Source: Flavobacteriaceae bacterium (lineage in GTDB: Bacteria > Bacteroidota > Bacteroidia > Flavobacteriales > Flavobacteriaceae). From it: DNA of 58,034 nt. Position numbers and translations under genes: made by a program. Below are positions 30,308 through 41,349 of the stretch, in pieces (position 1 is the stretch's first letter; every line of letters starts with the position of its first letter). The notes beneath the pieces were generated by a model. That model had not been told where the DNA came from. It worked only from the letters and a program-made list of their open reading frames with translations, and searched no databases. The stretch covers positions 1 through 58,034 of the forward strand of contig NZIQ01000031.1 of NCBI GenBank assembly GCA_002691685.1, read 5' to 3'.

Positions 30308-31617
30308 TGACAAAGACAGCTATCGTTTGGTTGCGCAGAGATTTGCGAATAGAAGACAATATTGCTTTAAACAGTGCATTATCTGAAGTAGAAAACATTC
30401 AGGTGCTTTTTATATTTGATTCAGCAATCTTAGATCGACTAGGAAAGGACGATGCACGCGTTAGTTTTATTTTTGAACAATTGCATTCTATTGATGAAAA
30501 ACTTAGAGAAAAGGGTTCTTCTTTGCTCATTCGTTATGGTTCTACTAAAGAAGTATTCGATGAACTCCATCATGATATATGTCTAAACTCGATTTACATC
30601 AATCACGACTATGAGCCCTACGCAATTGATAGAGATCAAAAGATAGCAGATTGGGCAGCTCAACACGGAATTAGATTCACGAGCAGCAAAGACCAGGTTA
30701 TTTTTGAAAAAAATGATGTGCTCAAAGACGATGGTAAACCATATGTGGTCTTTACACCCTATAAGCGAAAATGGATTCAGCACTATGAATCTTTGCCTAG
30801 GTACATTCAAAATAGAAAATATAATTGGTCTAATTTAAGACCCGTACACGAAGATGAGCATAAAATTACTACCCTTAAGGACATAGGCTTTAAACCTTCA
30901 ACTGTACCGCTACAAGAATTTGATTTGAGTTTGGATTTAATCGAGAATTACGAAGCCAAGCGTGACTTTCCTTCTGAAAATGGAACCTCACGAATCGGTG
31001 TTCATTTGAGATTTGGAACGATTTCTATTCGAACATTAGTAGAAAAGGCTTATGCGGCTAAAAACCATACTTTTTTAAGTGAATTGATATGGAGGGAATT
31101 TTTTATGCAGATTCTATGGCATTTTCCTCATACTATTAATCAATCATTTAAACCGAAATACGACCGCATTCAATGGAATAACAATCCTGAAGATTTTGAA
31201 CGATGGAAATCAGGTACTACTGGATATCCATTAGTGGATGCAGGTATGAGAGAACTAAACACCTCAGGATATATGCATAATAGAGTGCGAATGCTTTGTG
31301 CTAGCTTTTTGTGTAAACATTTACTTATCGACTGGCGATGGGGAGAGGCCTATTTTGCATCAAAACTATTGGACTTTGAACTTGCAAGCAATGTAGGTAA
31401 TTGGCAATGGGCTGCAGGAAGTGGTGTTGATGCTGCTCCTTACTTTAGAATATTTAACCCGGAATCTCAGATTAAAAAATTTGACCAACGTCTGGCATAC
31501 ATTTCAAAATGGGTGCCCGATTTTCAAGAACTCACCTACCCCCAACCCATTGTCGAACACAAATGGGCAAGAGAGCGTTGTTTAAAGGTGTATAAAGAAT
31601 CTCTAGAGTCCTTGTAA
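30307..31617 (+). CDS. deoxyribodipyrimidine photolyase/cryptochrome family
   Basis: VWLRRDLRIEDN, TGYPLVDAGMRELNTSGYMHNRVRM, WQWAAGSGVDAAPYFRIFNP. Confidence 0.93.
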   Translation: MTKTAIVWLRRDLRIEDNIALNSALSEVENIQVLFIFDSAILDRLGKDDARVSFIFEQLHSIDEKLREKGSSLLIRYGSTKEVFDELHHDICLNSIYINHDYEPYAIDRDQKIADWAAQHGIRFTSSKDQVIFEKNDVLKDDGKPYVVFTPYKRKWIQHYESLPRYIQNRKYNWSNLRPVHEDEHKITTLKDIGFKPSTVPLQEFDLSLDLIENYEAKRDFPSENGTSRIGVHLRFGTISIRTLVEKAYAAKNHTFLSELIWREFFMQILWHFPHTINQSFKPKYDRIQWNNNPEDFERWKSGTTGYPLVDAGMRELNTSGYMHNRVRMLCASFLCKHLLIDWRWGEAYFASKLLDFELASNVGNWQWAAGSGVDAAPYFRIFNPESQIKKFDQRLAYISKWVPDFQELTYPQPIVEHKWARERCLKVYKESLESL

Positions 31618-31649
31618 TTTTGTAAATTCAGTTTCTTTTACAGCATATT

Positions 31650-33083
31650 ATGAAAAATATCTACATTATTCTTCTTGCTTTATTCATGCTGCCTTTTTCA
31701 GTGCAGGGTCAAAAATTAAGCAAGCACAAAAAAGAAATTATCAATTCTATTGAAAAGCATTCTGATAATCTAATAGCCATAAGTGATTCTATTTGGGCCT
31801 ATGCTGAGACTGCTTTTAATGAAACGAACTCTTCAAAATTACTCTCAGACTATGCCGAACGTCAGGGGTTTAAAGTAGTAAAAGGTGTTGCAGGCATGCC
31901 TACAGCATTTGTGGCTACCTATGGAAATGGTTCTCCAGTAATCAGTGTACTTGGTGAATTTGACGCCCTACCTGGAATTTCGCAAAAGACCAGTCCCGTT
32001 AAAGAAGCTCTGAACGAAGGTGCTGCTGGACATGGATGTGGCCATAATCTATTTGGAACAGCTTCACTCGGTGCTGCAATTGCGGTAAAAGAGCTTATTG
32101 AGGCTGGAAAAATCAAGGGTACAGTTAAGTTTATGGGTACTCCTGCCGAAGAGAAGTTTTTCGGAAAAATATGGATGGTCAATGAAGGTATTTGGAACGA
32201 TGTAGATGTAAACGTAAGTTGGCATCCCTCCGCTAAAATTGAAGCTGATGTGCAGTCTACATTGGCTTTAGTTGACTTTAAGGTCGAGTTTTTTGGTCAA
32301 ACAGCTCATGCTTCAGCTGATCCTTGGAATGGAAGATCGGCTTCTGATGCGCTTGAATTATATGCCTCTGGTATTAATTATTATAGAGAACACATCAAAC
32401 CAAGCGTTCGAATTCATTACCACATACAAGACGGTGGTCAGGTTGTGAATGTGGTTCCAGATTATTCAAAACTTTGGGTTCGTGTTAGAGACTCTAATAG
32501 GGATGGAATGATTCCAGTTTACGAACGAGTTAAAGAAATGGCAGAAGGCGCTGCTATTTTAGCAAACGTCAATTACAAGATTTCATTAATCTCAGGGATC
32601 TATGAAGTTCTTGTCAATAGAAGGGGTGGAGAAATCATGCAAAATAATTTAGAAATATTAGGGCCTATATCCTATACTGATGAGGAAATTGCGTTCGGAA
32701 AGAAGATTCAGATAGCCACAGAGAAGCCACAACTAGGCATAGATGGTACTATTCACCCATTATTAGATACTCGAGAAAACCCTGGAGGCGGCTCTACAGA
32801 TGTGGGCGACGTAAGTTGGAATGTGGCCAATATAAATTTAGGAGTAACCACTGCTCCTATAGATACTCCATGGCACTCTTGGGCTGTTGTCTCTTGTGCA
32901 GGAATGAGTATAGGTCACAAGGGTATGCTTTATGCTGCAAAAGCAATGAGCATGACAATGCTTGATTTATTTAAAAATCCAAAATATGTAGAAGAGGTAA
33001 AAGCGGAATATGTAGAGCGCAAAGGAGACGCTCAATATGAGGCGATTATACCTCCTGGTCCACCACCAATTGGACAACAATAA
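31650..33083 (+). CDS. M20 family amidohydrolase (AbgB-like), secreted
   Basis: SVLGEFDALPGIS, GAAGHGCGHNLFGTASLGAA, signal peptide. Confidence 0.87.
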   Translation: MKNIYIILLALFMLPFSVQGQKLSKHKKEIINSIEKHSDNLIAISDSIWAYAETAFNETNSSKLLSDYAERQGFKVVKGVAGMPTAFVATYGNGSPVISVLGEFDALPGISQKTSPVKEALNEGAAGHGCGHNLFGTASLGAAIAVKELIEAGKIKGTVKFMGTPAEEKFFGKIWMVNEGIWNDVDVNVSWHPSAKIEADVQSTLALVDFKVEFFGQTAHASADPWNGRSASDALELYASGINYYREHIKPSVRIHYHIQDGGQVVNVVPDYSKLWVRVRDSNRDGMIPVYERVKEMAEGAAILANVNYKISLISGIYEVLVNRRGGEIMQNNLEILGPISYTDEEIAFGKKIQIATEKPQLGIDGTIHPLLDTRENPGGGSTDVGDVSWNVANINLGVTTAPIDTPWHSWAVVSCAGMSIGHKGMLYAAKAMSMTMLDLFKNPKYVEEVKAEYVERKGDAQYEAIIPPGPPPIGQQ

Positions 33084-33132
33084 CGCCAAGAGCAGAGCAT
33101 TTTGCTGTGCTTATTTTTTACTTTTATAAGCT

Positions 33133-34119
33133 ATGAAATTAACACCTCTGCAAAAAGGAGTGCCCTGGCCTACACAAGACCCTTTTCTTTTTTGCGTTTA
33201 TCATTTAGATCATTATCCTGCGGGAAATGAGCAAATGGGGATTGACAAAGAACTTCTTGCAGGCAGAAGCATAGGAAATGATTTTGACCCAAACCATAAA
33301 TGGCGAATGTATCACGGTCAATCCGTTCCAGGTTTTCCTGCCCATCCACACTGCGGATTTGAAACCATAACTTTTGTGCGAAAAGGTTATATAGATCACA
33401 GCGATTCTCTTGGTGCAGAAGCGCGATTTGGCGAAGGAGATGTGCAATGGATGACTGCAGGCTCTGGAGTTCAGCACTCCGAAATGTTTCCGTTACTCAA
33501 TAAAAAAGAGTTAAATAGATTGGAACTCTTTCAAATATGGTTAAACTTGCCTAAGAAGTCTAAAATAGTTCCACCCTATTTTCAAATGCTTTGGGAACAT
33601 GAAATACCTAAATTAAATGTAAAAGGTGTTGAAATAGAACTCATATATGGTTCACTTGAACCCCTTAAACAAAAGAAGTGCCCACCTGACTCCTGGGCTG
33701 CTGAGGTTGAAAATGAATTATGTGTGGCTCATTTTAAAATGAATAATGAGACGCAATTAACAATACCATCAAGTGAAAATTCGGTTATAAAATCGATATA
33801 TCTTTATGAAGGATGTCTTGAAATTAATGAGCAGTCCATAATTGAACCACACCAAATTATACTAGATTCCTCTAGGACTTATACGATTTTCTCCAAGCAA
33901 AAAAGTAAAATACTTCTACTCCAATCAAAGCCCATCAATGAACCCGTAGCCAAATATGGTCCCTTTGTGATGAATGAACAAAACGAAATAAATCAAAAAA
34001 TTAATGAGTTTCGTTTAACCTTCTTCGGAGGTTGGCCTTGGTCGAAAAACGATAATGTTCATTCTTCTGGTTTTAATAGATTCGCTAAATACCCAAATGG
34101 AAAAACTCAAAAGCCATAA
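33133..34119 (+). CDS. pirin family protein
   Basis: PHCGFETITFVRKGYIDHSDSLG, GDVQWMTAGSGVQHSEMFP. Confidence 0.9.
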   Translation: MKLTPLQKGVPWPTQDPFLFCVYHLDHYPAGNEQMGIDKELLAGRSIGNDFDPNHKWRMYHGQSVPGFPAHPHCGFETITFVRKGYIDHSDSLGAEARFGEGDVQWMTAGSGVQHSEMFPLLNKKELNRLELFQIWLNLPKKSKIVPPYFQMLWEHEIPKLNVKGVEIELIYGSLEPLKQKKCPPDSWAAEVENELCVAHFKMNNETQLTIPSSENSVIKSIYLYEGCLEINEQSIIEPHQIILDSSRTYTIFSKQKSKILLLQSKPINEPVAKYGPFVMNEQNEINQKINEFRLTFFGGWPWSKNDNVHSSGFNRFAKYPNGKTQKP

Positions 34120-34182
34120 TTGTTTTTATCAAGAATTTATATATTTTAGTATTGTTTAATTGACCTAACAACCAATACACAC

Positions 34183-34602
34183 ATGTATTCCATTATCTAT
34201 CGATCTGTAGCCGATGATTCATTTTCATTATCTGACATCTATGATATGCTCAGTAAAGCACGAGAACGAAACTTTAAACAAAACATTACTGGTTGTTTAT
34301 TGTATCATGAAAATGGATTTCTTCAACTCTTAGAAGGTGAACGCAAAGATGTACTTTCGCTTTACGAAAAAATAAGTGAGGACAATCGACATCACACTGT
34401 AGAATTAATTATAGAGGAAAAACAAAGTAATCGACTATTTAGGGATTGGAGCATGGCCTTTTTTGAATTTGAAGCTTTTGAATCAAAAGCAGCCATGAAA
34501 TTGATGCAAATCGATCAGATTTTTAAACACTCAAAAGCACATTTGGTAAATACTAGTTTGACCAAAACCTTCTTTGACCAAGCCAGAAGCATGCTTTTGT
34601 AA
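34183..34602 (+). CDS. BLUF domain blue-light sensor (stand-alone)
   Basis: MYSIIYRSVADD, KQNITGCLLYHENGFLQLLEGE, FRDWSMAF; conserved Tyr, Asn and Gln positions present. Confidence 0.9.
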   Translation: MYSIIYRSVADDSFSLSDIYDMLSKARERNFKQNITGCLLYHENGFLQLLEGERKDVLSLYEKISEDNRHHTVELIIEEKQSNRLFRDWSMAFFEFEAFESKAAMKLMQIDQIFKHSKAHLVNTSLTKTFFDQARSMLL

Positions 34603-34617
34603 ATGGCTTAATTTAAA

Positions 34618-35925
34618 TTAAGAACGCTCTATTTGTGCTCCTATAGCTTTGAGTCTTGAATCGATATATTGATATCCCCTATCGATTTGTTCAATATTGT
34701 GAATTGTAGAAGCTCCCTCTGCACTTAATGCCGCAATTAGCAAAGAAACACCTGCTCGAATATCAGGCGAAGTCATAGTGGTAGCTTTGAGCTTAGACTT
34801 GAAGTTGTGTCCAATAACTGTGGCTCTATGGGGATCACACAGAATGATTTTCGCTCCCATATCTATTAACTTGTCTACAAAAAACAAACGACTCTCAAAC
34901 ATCTTTTGATGAATCAAGCACGAACCTTCTGCTTGAATAGAAACAACTAATAAAACACTTAACAAATCTGGAGTAAGTCCTGGCCATGGAGCATCTGATA
35001 CAGTTAAAATAGATCCGTCTATATAGTTCTGTATTTGATAACCATCTACATGTGCTGGGATATGTATATCGTCATTTACACGGTTGAGGGTTATCCCCAA
35101 TCGCTCAAATACTCTAGGAATTTGTCCAAGATGATCCCAGCCTACATTTTTAATGGTCAGTTCAGATTGGGTCATAGCAGCTAGCCCTATCCAACTTCCG
35201 ATTTCAATCATATCTGAAAGCATGGTATGGGTTGTGCCTTGTAAAGATGAAACGCCTTGTATTTTCAATAAATTTGAACCAACACCTTCAATCTTAGCTC
35301 CCATTCTCACAAGCATTTTACATAATTGCTGTAAGTAGGGTTCGCAAGCCGCATTGTAAATACTTGTCTCTCCTTCAGCCAAAACAGCTGCCATAACAAT
35401 ATTTGCCGTTCCAGTAACAGAAGCTTCGTCAAGTAACATATAGGTACCTTTTAATTTTTGAGCCTCAACCCCATAAAAAGATTCTTTCTCATTGTATCTA
35501 AAATCGGCACCTAGTTTTATAAAACCTTCAAAATGCGTATCTAGACGTCGGCGACCTATTTTATCCCCTCCTGGTTTTGGAATATACCCTTTGCCAAAAC
35601 GCGCGAGCATTGGTCCTACGAGCATTATCGATCCCCTTAGGCCACTACCCTCTTTTTTGTATTGTTCTGATTCTAAATAGGATACATCTACTTGGTCTGC
35701 ACAAAAAGAATAGGAACTCGCGGATAGCTTTTGAACTTTCACTCCTAAATTTTGCAATAAAGCAATGAGTTTATTGACATCTATAATATCAGGCACGTTG
35801 TTTATGACGACCTCTTGGTCGGTTAACAGAACTGCACATAAAATTTGTAAAGCTTCATTTTTTGCGCCTTGAGGAGTGATTTCACCTTTTAATTTAGCTC
35901 CACCTTCAATGGTAAATGTTCCCAT
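34618..35925 (-). CDS. murA: UDP-N-acetylglucosamine 1-carboxyvinyltransferase
   Basis: GAKNEALQILCAVLLTDQEV, PDIRAGVSLLIAALSAEG, HNIEQIDRGY. Confidence 0.93.
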   Translation of the reverse strand: MGTFTIEGGAKLKGEITPQGAKNEALQILCAVLLTDQEVVINNVPDIIDVNKLIALLQNLGVKVQKLSASSYSFCADQVDVSYLESEQYKKEGSGLRGSIMLVGPMLARFGKGYIPKPGGDKIGRRRLDTHFEGFIKLGADFRYNEKESFYGVEAQKLKGTYMLLDEASVTGTANIVMAAVLAEGETSIYNAACEPYLQQLCKMLVRMGAKIEGVGSNLLKIQGVSSLQGTTHTMLSDMIEIGSWIGLAAMTQSELTIKNVGWDHLGQIPRVFERLGITLNRVNDDIHIPAHVDGYQIQNYIDGSILTVSDAPWPGLTPDLLSVLLVVSIQAEGSCLIHQKMFESRLFFVDKLIDMGAKIILCDPHRATVIGHNFKSKLKATTMTSPDIRAGVSLLIAALSAEGASTIHNIEQIDRGYQYIDSRLKAIGAQIERS

Positions 35926-35933
35926 TTAGAATA

Positions 35934-36614
35934 TTATTTATTATTCTTCTTGTGACGGTTGTGTCTGTTATTCTTTTTAGAACTAAATGAAGACCTGTTC
36001 GATCTCATATTTTTGTTTTTGAGCAACTGCTCTGTTGGGGTGAGTTGCTCTTCAGATCCAACTAAGTTGATACTTCCTTCGCTTAATTCATTCAAGTGAA
36101 TAAAAATAACCTCATCATCAACCGTTTCTTTGTTCCAATTGATGTATGATTTTTTCATGTGATTGGCGATTGCCAACTCTAATCCTGATCTCAATTCTCC
36201 TTTTTCCCATTTTACGGCTACATCTACCATGCGTTTAATATTGTTCCCGTAGTATCTATATTTTGGGAAATTTTGAGGATAAGGTAAAGGTTCAGGTCTT
36301 TGATTTATTAACTCTTTTGAAGGTATTTCAAAAGGGGAATCTACATCGAGTTCAAAATCAGACATAATGAATAATTGATCCCATAATTTGTGCTGAAAGT
36401 CCGGCACATCTCTCAAATGAGGTTGCAGATTTCCCATCGTACAAATGATAGAATTTGCTGTTTTATTTCTTTTTTCACGATCTGCTATGCTAAGTGCATA
36501 ATCAACCATCTTTTGAAAATGTCGTCCGTATTCAGGAATTATTAGTCTGTTACGTTCGGTGTTGTACTCTAAATAAGAGGAGTTAAATTCTTCCATATTG
36601 TTGCAAATTAACAA
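35934..36614 (-). CDS. DUF4290 domain protein
   Basis: LEYNTERNRLIIPEYGRHFQKMVDYALSI signature next to murA. Confidence 0.85.
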   Translation of the reverse strand: MLICNNMEEFNSSYLEYNTERNRLIIPEYGRHFQKMVDYALSIADREKRNKTANSIICTMGNLQPHLRDVPDFQHKLWDQLFIMSDFELDVDSPFEIPSKELINQRPEPLPYPQNFPKYRYYGNNIKRMVDVAVKWEKGELRSGLELAIANHMKKSYINWNKETVDDEVIFIHLNELSEGSINLVGSEEQLTPTEQLLKNKNMRSNRSSFSSKKNNRHNRHKKNNK

Positions 36615-36628
36615 ATAAAGACTGAGAC

Positions 36629-36916
36629 TTAGAGCGAAATGATTCCATCAATTTTGGTCACCTCTTTGTATTTATCAATGATGGCATCAGCGTTAGGCAT
36701 TTCCACTAGTATGGTAAAGCTGAAGTATTTTTTAGTTTTTGATGTTTTTACGGCTATTTTTGCGTCTAAGTCATGAAAGCAATTTTTGAGTTGTTCATGT
36801 TTTTCAACATCATTAGGCAGGATAAATTTAAAGGGGTAAATAGATGGCCATACGTTCAATTCATCTAATTGTTTCTTTAACTTTTCGTAAAACTCGTCTG
36901 CTGTATTATTACTCAT
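36629..36916 (-). CDS. DUF493 family protein
   Basis: Small protein, YPFKFILPNDVEKHEQL, VEMPNADAIIDKYKEVTKIDGI. Confidence 0.85.
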   Translation of the reverse strand: MSNNTADEFYEKLKKQLDELNVWPSIYPFKFILPNDVEKHEQLKNCFHDLDAKIAVKTSKTKKYFSFTILVEMPNADAIIDKYKEVTKIDGIISL

Positions 36917-36935
36917 GGCGTAATTTTAAACAAAT

Positions 36936-37499
36936 ATGAGTGTATCTATTCGAAAGACCAAAAAAATACTTTTAACGGGGCCCCCTGGCACAGGCAAAAC
37001 AGCAGTTATAGATGCATTAAAAGAAATGAATTATGCCGTAAAAGAAGAAGTTATTAGAGAAATGACAGCCTCTCTAGACGATTTAAATCAATCTGATGGA
37101 ATGAATCCACTTGTCATTACGGATAACCCTTTGGATTTTAATATCCGATTATTTGAAAAACGAAAAGAGCATTACCAACAAAGTGCAGTGCATGAGTTAT
37201 GTTTCTTTGATCGTGGTCTGATTGATGTTGTTGGTTATATGGAGCATTTTGAACAAACCTATCCCCCGTACTTTACAACTGAGATAAAAAACAACAGATA
37301 TGATATTGTATTTTACTTCGAACCTTGGGAAGCTATATTCACCAAAGATGATCAGCGTTTAGAAGCGTTTATAGACGTGTTATCTATTGATGATACCCTT
37401 AAAAAATGTTATTATAGCCTCAATTATGATTTTGTTGTTGTACCTCAAAAAAGTATCGCTGAGCGAACGCGATTTATACTCAATATGATAAATGCCTAA
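36936..37499 (+). CDS. AAA family ATPase
   Basis: LLTGPPGTGKTAVIDAL Walker A; FFDRGLIDVVGYM. Confidence 0.85.
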   Translation: MSVSIRKTKKILLTGPPGTGKTAVIDALKEMNYAVKEEVIREMTASLDDLNQSDGMNPLVITDNPLDFNIRLFEKRKEHYQQSAVHELCFFDRGLIDVVGYMEHFEQTYPPYFTTEIKNNRYDIVFYFEPWEAIFTKDDQRLEAFIDVLSIDDTLKKCYYSLNYDFVVVPQKSIAERTRFILNMINA

Positions 37500-37502
37500 G
37501 TA

Positions 37503-39374
37503 TTGATACATAAAGAACTAAATTCAATTTTAAAGCATCATTGGGGTTTCGATGAGTTCCGACCACTACAGGGTGATATTATAAAGAATGTGCTCGAGAA
37601 AAAGAATTGCCTTGCGGTGATGAGTACGGGTGCAGGAAAATCGCTTTGCTATCAATTACCGGCATTAGTTTTAGAAGGATTTTGTCTTGTGATATCACCC
37701 TTGATTGCATTGATGAAAGATCAGATTTATCAATTAGATAAAAGGGGGATAAAAGCCTTAGGTCTATTTGGCGCTATAACAGACGAGGATCTCATTCTGC
37801 TTATTGACCGTGTGCTCTACAATGATATCAAAATTGTTTACACATCTCCAGAAAAACTACAAAACAAAATTATTCAAGCGCGTTTAAGCGAATTACCTAT
37901 TTCATTTGTGGCTATTGATGAGGCGCATTGTATTTCTGAGTGGGGACATGATTTCAGACCTTCTTATCGAATGCTAAAAGATTTGCTTCCAGAGGTGCAA
38001 AAATTAGCCCTTACCGCAACAGCAACCGATCAGGTAAAGTCAGATATTTTGACCAATTTGAATATGAAAAAAGCTGAAACTGTTTACGGTAGTAGTTCAA
38101 GGTCAAATATATATTTATCCTCCTTATTAGTACAATCTAAATCAAGATTCATTTACAACCTAATAAAAACTGAGAAGGTGAGTGCAATTATTTATTGTGC
38201 CACTCGCAGAACTGCAGAAGAATTGGGCCGTTATTTAAAATCAAAACAACTAAATGCTCAAATTTATCACGGGGGACTTAGTATTGATCAAAAAAACCAT
38301 GCCTATAATCAGTGGCTAAACAATTCTTCAGTCATGGTGGCTACAAGCGCTTTCGGAATGGGTATTGACAAGGCTGATGTTCGATTAATTATTCATTACG
38401 ATGCCCCACATAGTTTAGAGCAATACTACCAAGAAGCCGGAAGAGCTGGTCGAGATGGTAAACCAGCTCAGGCGTTTTTAATATATGCACCACAGGATTA
38501 CGAAAAAATCAAATCTAGATTTGAGTACAGTCTTCCTCACGCTAATCTTTTGTATGATGTATACACACATTTAAATAGACACCTGCAGATTGCACATGGT
38601 GAAGGAAATGCTGAAATTTTTAACTTGAATTTGACTCCAATTTCTAAAGCACTTGAACTTAAGTCCTATCAACTTCAAAGACATCTACTGCTATTAGAGC
38701 GATATGAAATTATTAGAATTCAAGAAGAAGTCAGACCTTTCATAGCAATTAAAGTAGATCGAAGAAGCATGAATATCGAAAGAGTCTCTGCGCTTAATGA
38801 AAAAACAAAAAATGGACTACACTACTTAATTCGAAACTTTGCTGGAATTACTTCTGCCTATATCCCAATTCCTTTGCACAAATTGATTGTTGAATTTAAT
38901 TTAAGTAAGGTAGAACTCAATAAACAATTGCAGTTTTTAGAACAACACGGATTCTTGAATTACCATAATTCGGAACAAACTATTAGGATTGAATTTCTGC
39001 ATCCCAGAGAGGATCAATTCGTTCAAAATTTAATTCGAAAAAGAACCAAACAAGATAAGAAGCGAAAAACCCAAAAATACGAGGGTATTGTTTCTTATCT
39101 TCAACAGCGAGATTTATGTCGAACTCAATTCATCAACGCCCATTTTGATGAGTCTTCTTCTAAATGTAATAACTGCGATATTTGTAATGCAAACCTAGAC
39201 GAGAACAAAACCTTAAATACCATCGTAAAAAGCTGTGTGCGGCCCAAAACTTTTGAATCTTTGCTCAAAGAGCTCGAAATAGATAATTATCAATTAGGCC
39301 CTTTGCTGGAATTATTATTGCTTGAACAAAAAATAACCTATTTAAATGAGACCTATCAAAGTGCAAGATCCTAA
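37503..39374 (+). CDS. recQ: ATP-dependent DNA helicase RecQ
   Basis: [59 protein letters not shown]. Confidence 0.95.
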   Translation: MIHKELNSILKHHWGFDEFRPLQGDIIKNVLEKKNCLAVMSTGAGKSLCYQLPALVLEGFCLVISPLIALMKDQIYQLDKRGIKALGLFGAITDEDLILLIDRVLYNDIKIVYTSPEKLQNKIIQARLSELPISFVAIDEAHCISEWGHDFRPSYRMLKDLLPEVQKLALTATATDQVKSDILTNLNMKKAETVYGSSSRSNIYLSSLLVQSKSRFIYNLIKTEKVSAIIYCATRRTAEELGRYLKSKQLNAQIYHGGLSIDQKNHAYNQWLNNSSVMVATSAFGMGIDKADVRLIIHYDAPHSLEQYYQEAGRAGRDGKPAQAFLIYAPQDYEKIKSRFEYSLPHANLLYDVYTHLNRHLQIAHGEGNAEIFNLNLTPISKALELKSYQLQRHLLLLERYEIIRIQEEVRPFIAIKVDRRSMNIERVSALNEKTKNGLHYLIRNFAGITSAYIPIPLHKLIVEFNLSKVELNKQLQFLEQHGFLNYHNSEQTIRIEFLHPREDQFVQNLIRKRTKQDKKRKTQKYEGIVSYLQQRDLCRTQFINAHFDESSSKCNNCDICNANLDENKTLNTIVKSCVRPKTFESLLKELEIDNYQLGPLLELLLLEQKITYLNETYQSARS

Positions 39375-40317
39375 AAAGATAAATATCGTTTTTTTCGGTA
39401 CGCCAGAATTTGCTGCTCATCAATTAGAGGTGCTTATTGGTGAAAATTATAATGTAGTCGCTGTGGTTACTGCTCCTGATAAGGGTTCTGGACGAGGGCA
39501 AAAAACAAGACCTTCTGCTGTTAAGGAATTAGCACTTGCACATGGTATAACAATATTTCAACCACCAAACTTAAAAGATGAATCCTTTATAAAGGCAATT
39601 GCACAAATCAAGCTGCGACTATTTGTAGTAGTTGCTTTCAGAATGTTGCCTGAACTCGTTTGGATTATGCCCGAATACGGCACCTTTAATTTACACGCAT
39701 CTTTATTACCTAATTATAGAGGAGCTGCACCTATCAATTGGGCGCTAATTAATGGAGAGAAGAAAACAGGTGTAAGTACTTTTTTAATTGATCATAAAAT
39801 TGACACCGGTGATGTTCTTCTGCAAGAAGAACTTGAAATTCAAAAAGAAGATGACCTAAAAAGCTTACACGACAAGTTAATGTTATTAGGTGCACCATTA
39901 ATTATTAAAACCATAAACGGTCTAGTTGAGGGATCAGCAGTGGCAAAAAAGCAAAATCAAAACTTTGATTTAAAACCTGCGCCCAAATTAAATAATGAAA
40001 ACACAAGAATCGATTGGAAACAAAATGGAGGTGATATAGAAAATTTCATCAAAGGTCTTTCTCCTTATCCTACAGCATGGACTCATTTTGTTGAGAATGA
40101 TCAAATCTTCAGGTTGAAAATTTACAAAGCCACTTTTCTCAACGAAAAACATCAATTACAACCAGGGTATTTCAATATTGAAGATCAAAAAATCAAGATT
40201 GCGGTACGTGATGGATACCTAATAGTTAATGAATTACAGTTCCCTAACAAAAAAAGAATGAAAGTAAAAGACCTTCTAAATGGGCGTAAACTAAAAGAAC
40301 ACGCCTTTTTCGAATAA
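39346..40317 (+). CDS. fmt: methionyl-tRNA formyltransferase
   Basis: [42 protein letters not shown]. Confidence 0.95.
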   Translation: MRPIKVQDPKKINIVFFGTPEFAAHQLEVLIGENYNVVAVVTAPDKGSGRGQKTRPSAVKELALAHGITIFQPPNLKDESFIKAIAQIKLRLFVVVAFRMLPELVWIMPEYGTFNLHASLLPNYRGAAPINWALINGEKKTGVSTFLIDHKIDTGDVLLQEELEIQKEDDLKSLHDKLMLLGAPLIIKTINGLVEGSAVAKKQNQNFDLKPAPKLNNENTRIDWKQNGGDIENFIKGLSPYPTAWTHFVENDQIFRLKIYKATFLNEKHQLQPGYFNIEDQKIKIAVRDGYLIVNELQFPNKKRMKVKDLLNGRKLKEHAFFE

Positions 40318-40395
40318 AAATTCGCTCGATTTAATTCAACAATTAACAAAATTGGTGAAGTTATTAACAAAAGAGCCATGAGACTGCGTTATTTC

Positions 40396-40425
40396 TTGCG
40401 TGATAGGGTTTAAACTTTATATTTG
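40396..40425 (+). promoter_or_regulatory. Bacteroidota-type promoter of the HU gene (TTG-N19-TATATTTG)
   Basis: TTG 40396..40398, TATATTTG 40418..40425, 33 nt before ATG 40459. Confidence 0.75.
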
Positions 40426-40458
40426 TTTCAATCATTTATAACACCTAAATATATTATT

Positions 40459-40731
40459 ATGAATAAAACGGAATTAATCGATGCGATGGCAGCTGATGCC
40501 GGAATTACTAAAGCAGCTGCAAAAAAAGCAATAGAGTCTTTCTTAGGAAATGTTGAATCTTCATTAAAAGGAGGAAATAGAGTTTCTCTTGTTGGATTTG
40601 GTTCTTGGTCAGTCTCTGAGCGTAGCGCTAGAGAGGGAAGAAATCCACAAACAGGAGCAACTATTAAAATAGCTGCTAAAAAAGTTGTTAAGTTCAAGGC
40701 TGGTAATGACTTGGCAAGTGCAGTAAATTAA
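40459..40731 (+). CDS. HU family DNA-binding protein
   Basis: MNKTELIDAMAADAGITKAAAKKAIESF...VGFGSWSVSERSAREGRNPQTG; start after the promoter. Confidence 0.95.
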   Translation: MNKTELIDAMAADAGITKAAAKKAIESFLGNVESSLKGGNRVSLVGFGSWSVSERSAREGRNPQTGATIKIAAKKVVKFKAGNDLASAVN

Positions 40732-40752
40732 TTTACTAGTAGTCAATATGTT

Positions 40753-40783
40753 AAAAGCACCTCACTGAGGTGCTTTTTTTTTT
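40753..40783 (+). terminator. rho-independent terminator after HU
   Basis: AAAAGCACCTCA-C-TGAGGTGCTTTTTTTTTT. Confidence 0.9.
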
Positions 40784-40797
40784 GCTTATCTTAAATT

Positions 40798-41349
40798 GTG
40801 GAAAGTTTAAAAGGTAAATTATTAATAGCAGATCCATCACTCATTGGCGACGACTCTTTTAGTCGTTCTATCATTTTAATGGCTGAGCATAACGACGAAG
40901 GTGCTCTTGGATTTGTTCTCAACAAACCATCACCCTACAATCTTGAACAGATTTTAGATGGAGTCACTAATAGTAATATGATCTATAAAGGAGGTCCTGT
41001 TGAAACGGATAATTTATTCTACATTCACAGTAGTCCCCAATTAATAACTAATAGCGTTCAAATCAATGAAGAATTGTATTGGGGTGGAGACTTTGAAAAA
41101 CTCAGTGAACTTTTAAATGACAAGGTTTTAGATTCAGATGATGTTCGATTTTTTGTGGGGTATTCTGGATGGTCTGCTAATCAATTAGAGTTTGAAATGA
41201 AACAAAATTCTTGGATTGTACTAGAAGACGATATTTCTGCACAAATACTTACCAAAAGTGCCGAAAGTCTTTGGAAAGAGAAGCTTAAAAACCTTGGTGG
41301 CACTTATGTTTTATGGGTAAATACTCCTGAGAATCCCAATTTAAATTAA
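40798..41349 (+). CDS. YqgE/AlgH family protein
   Basis: GKLLIADPSLIGDDSFSRSIILMAEHNDEGALGFVLNKP; GTG start. Confidence 0.9.
   Translation: MESLKGKLLIADPSLIGDDSFSRSIILMAEHNDEGALGFVLNKPSPYNLEQILDGVTNSNMIYKGGPVETDNLFYIHSSPQLITNSVQINEELYWGGDFEKLSELLNDKVLDSDDVRFFVGYSGWSANQLEFEMKQNSWIVLEDDISAQILTKSAESLWKEKLKNLGGTYVLWVNTPENPNLN

Noticed and set aside
40428-40697. Minus-strand ORF antisense to HU
   Set aside because: HU on the plus strand has promoter, terminator and clear homology; the antisense frame has none.
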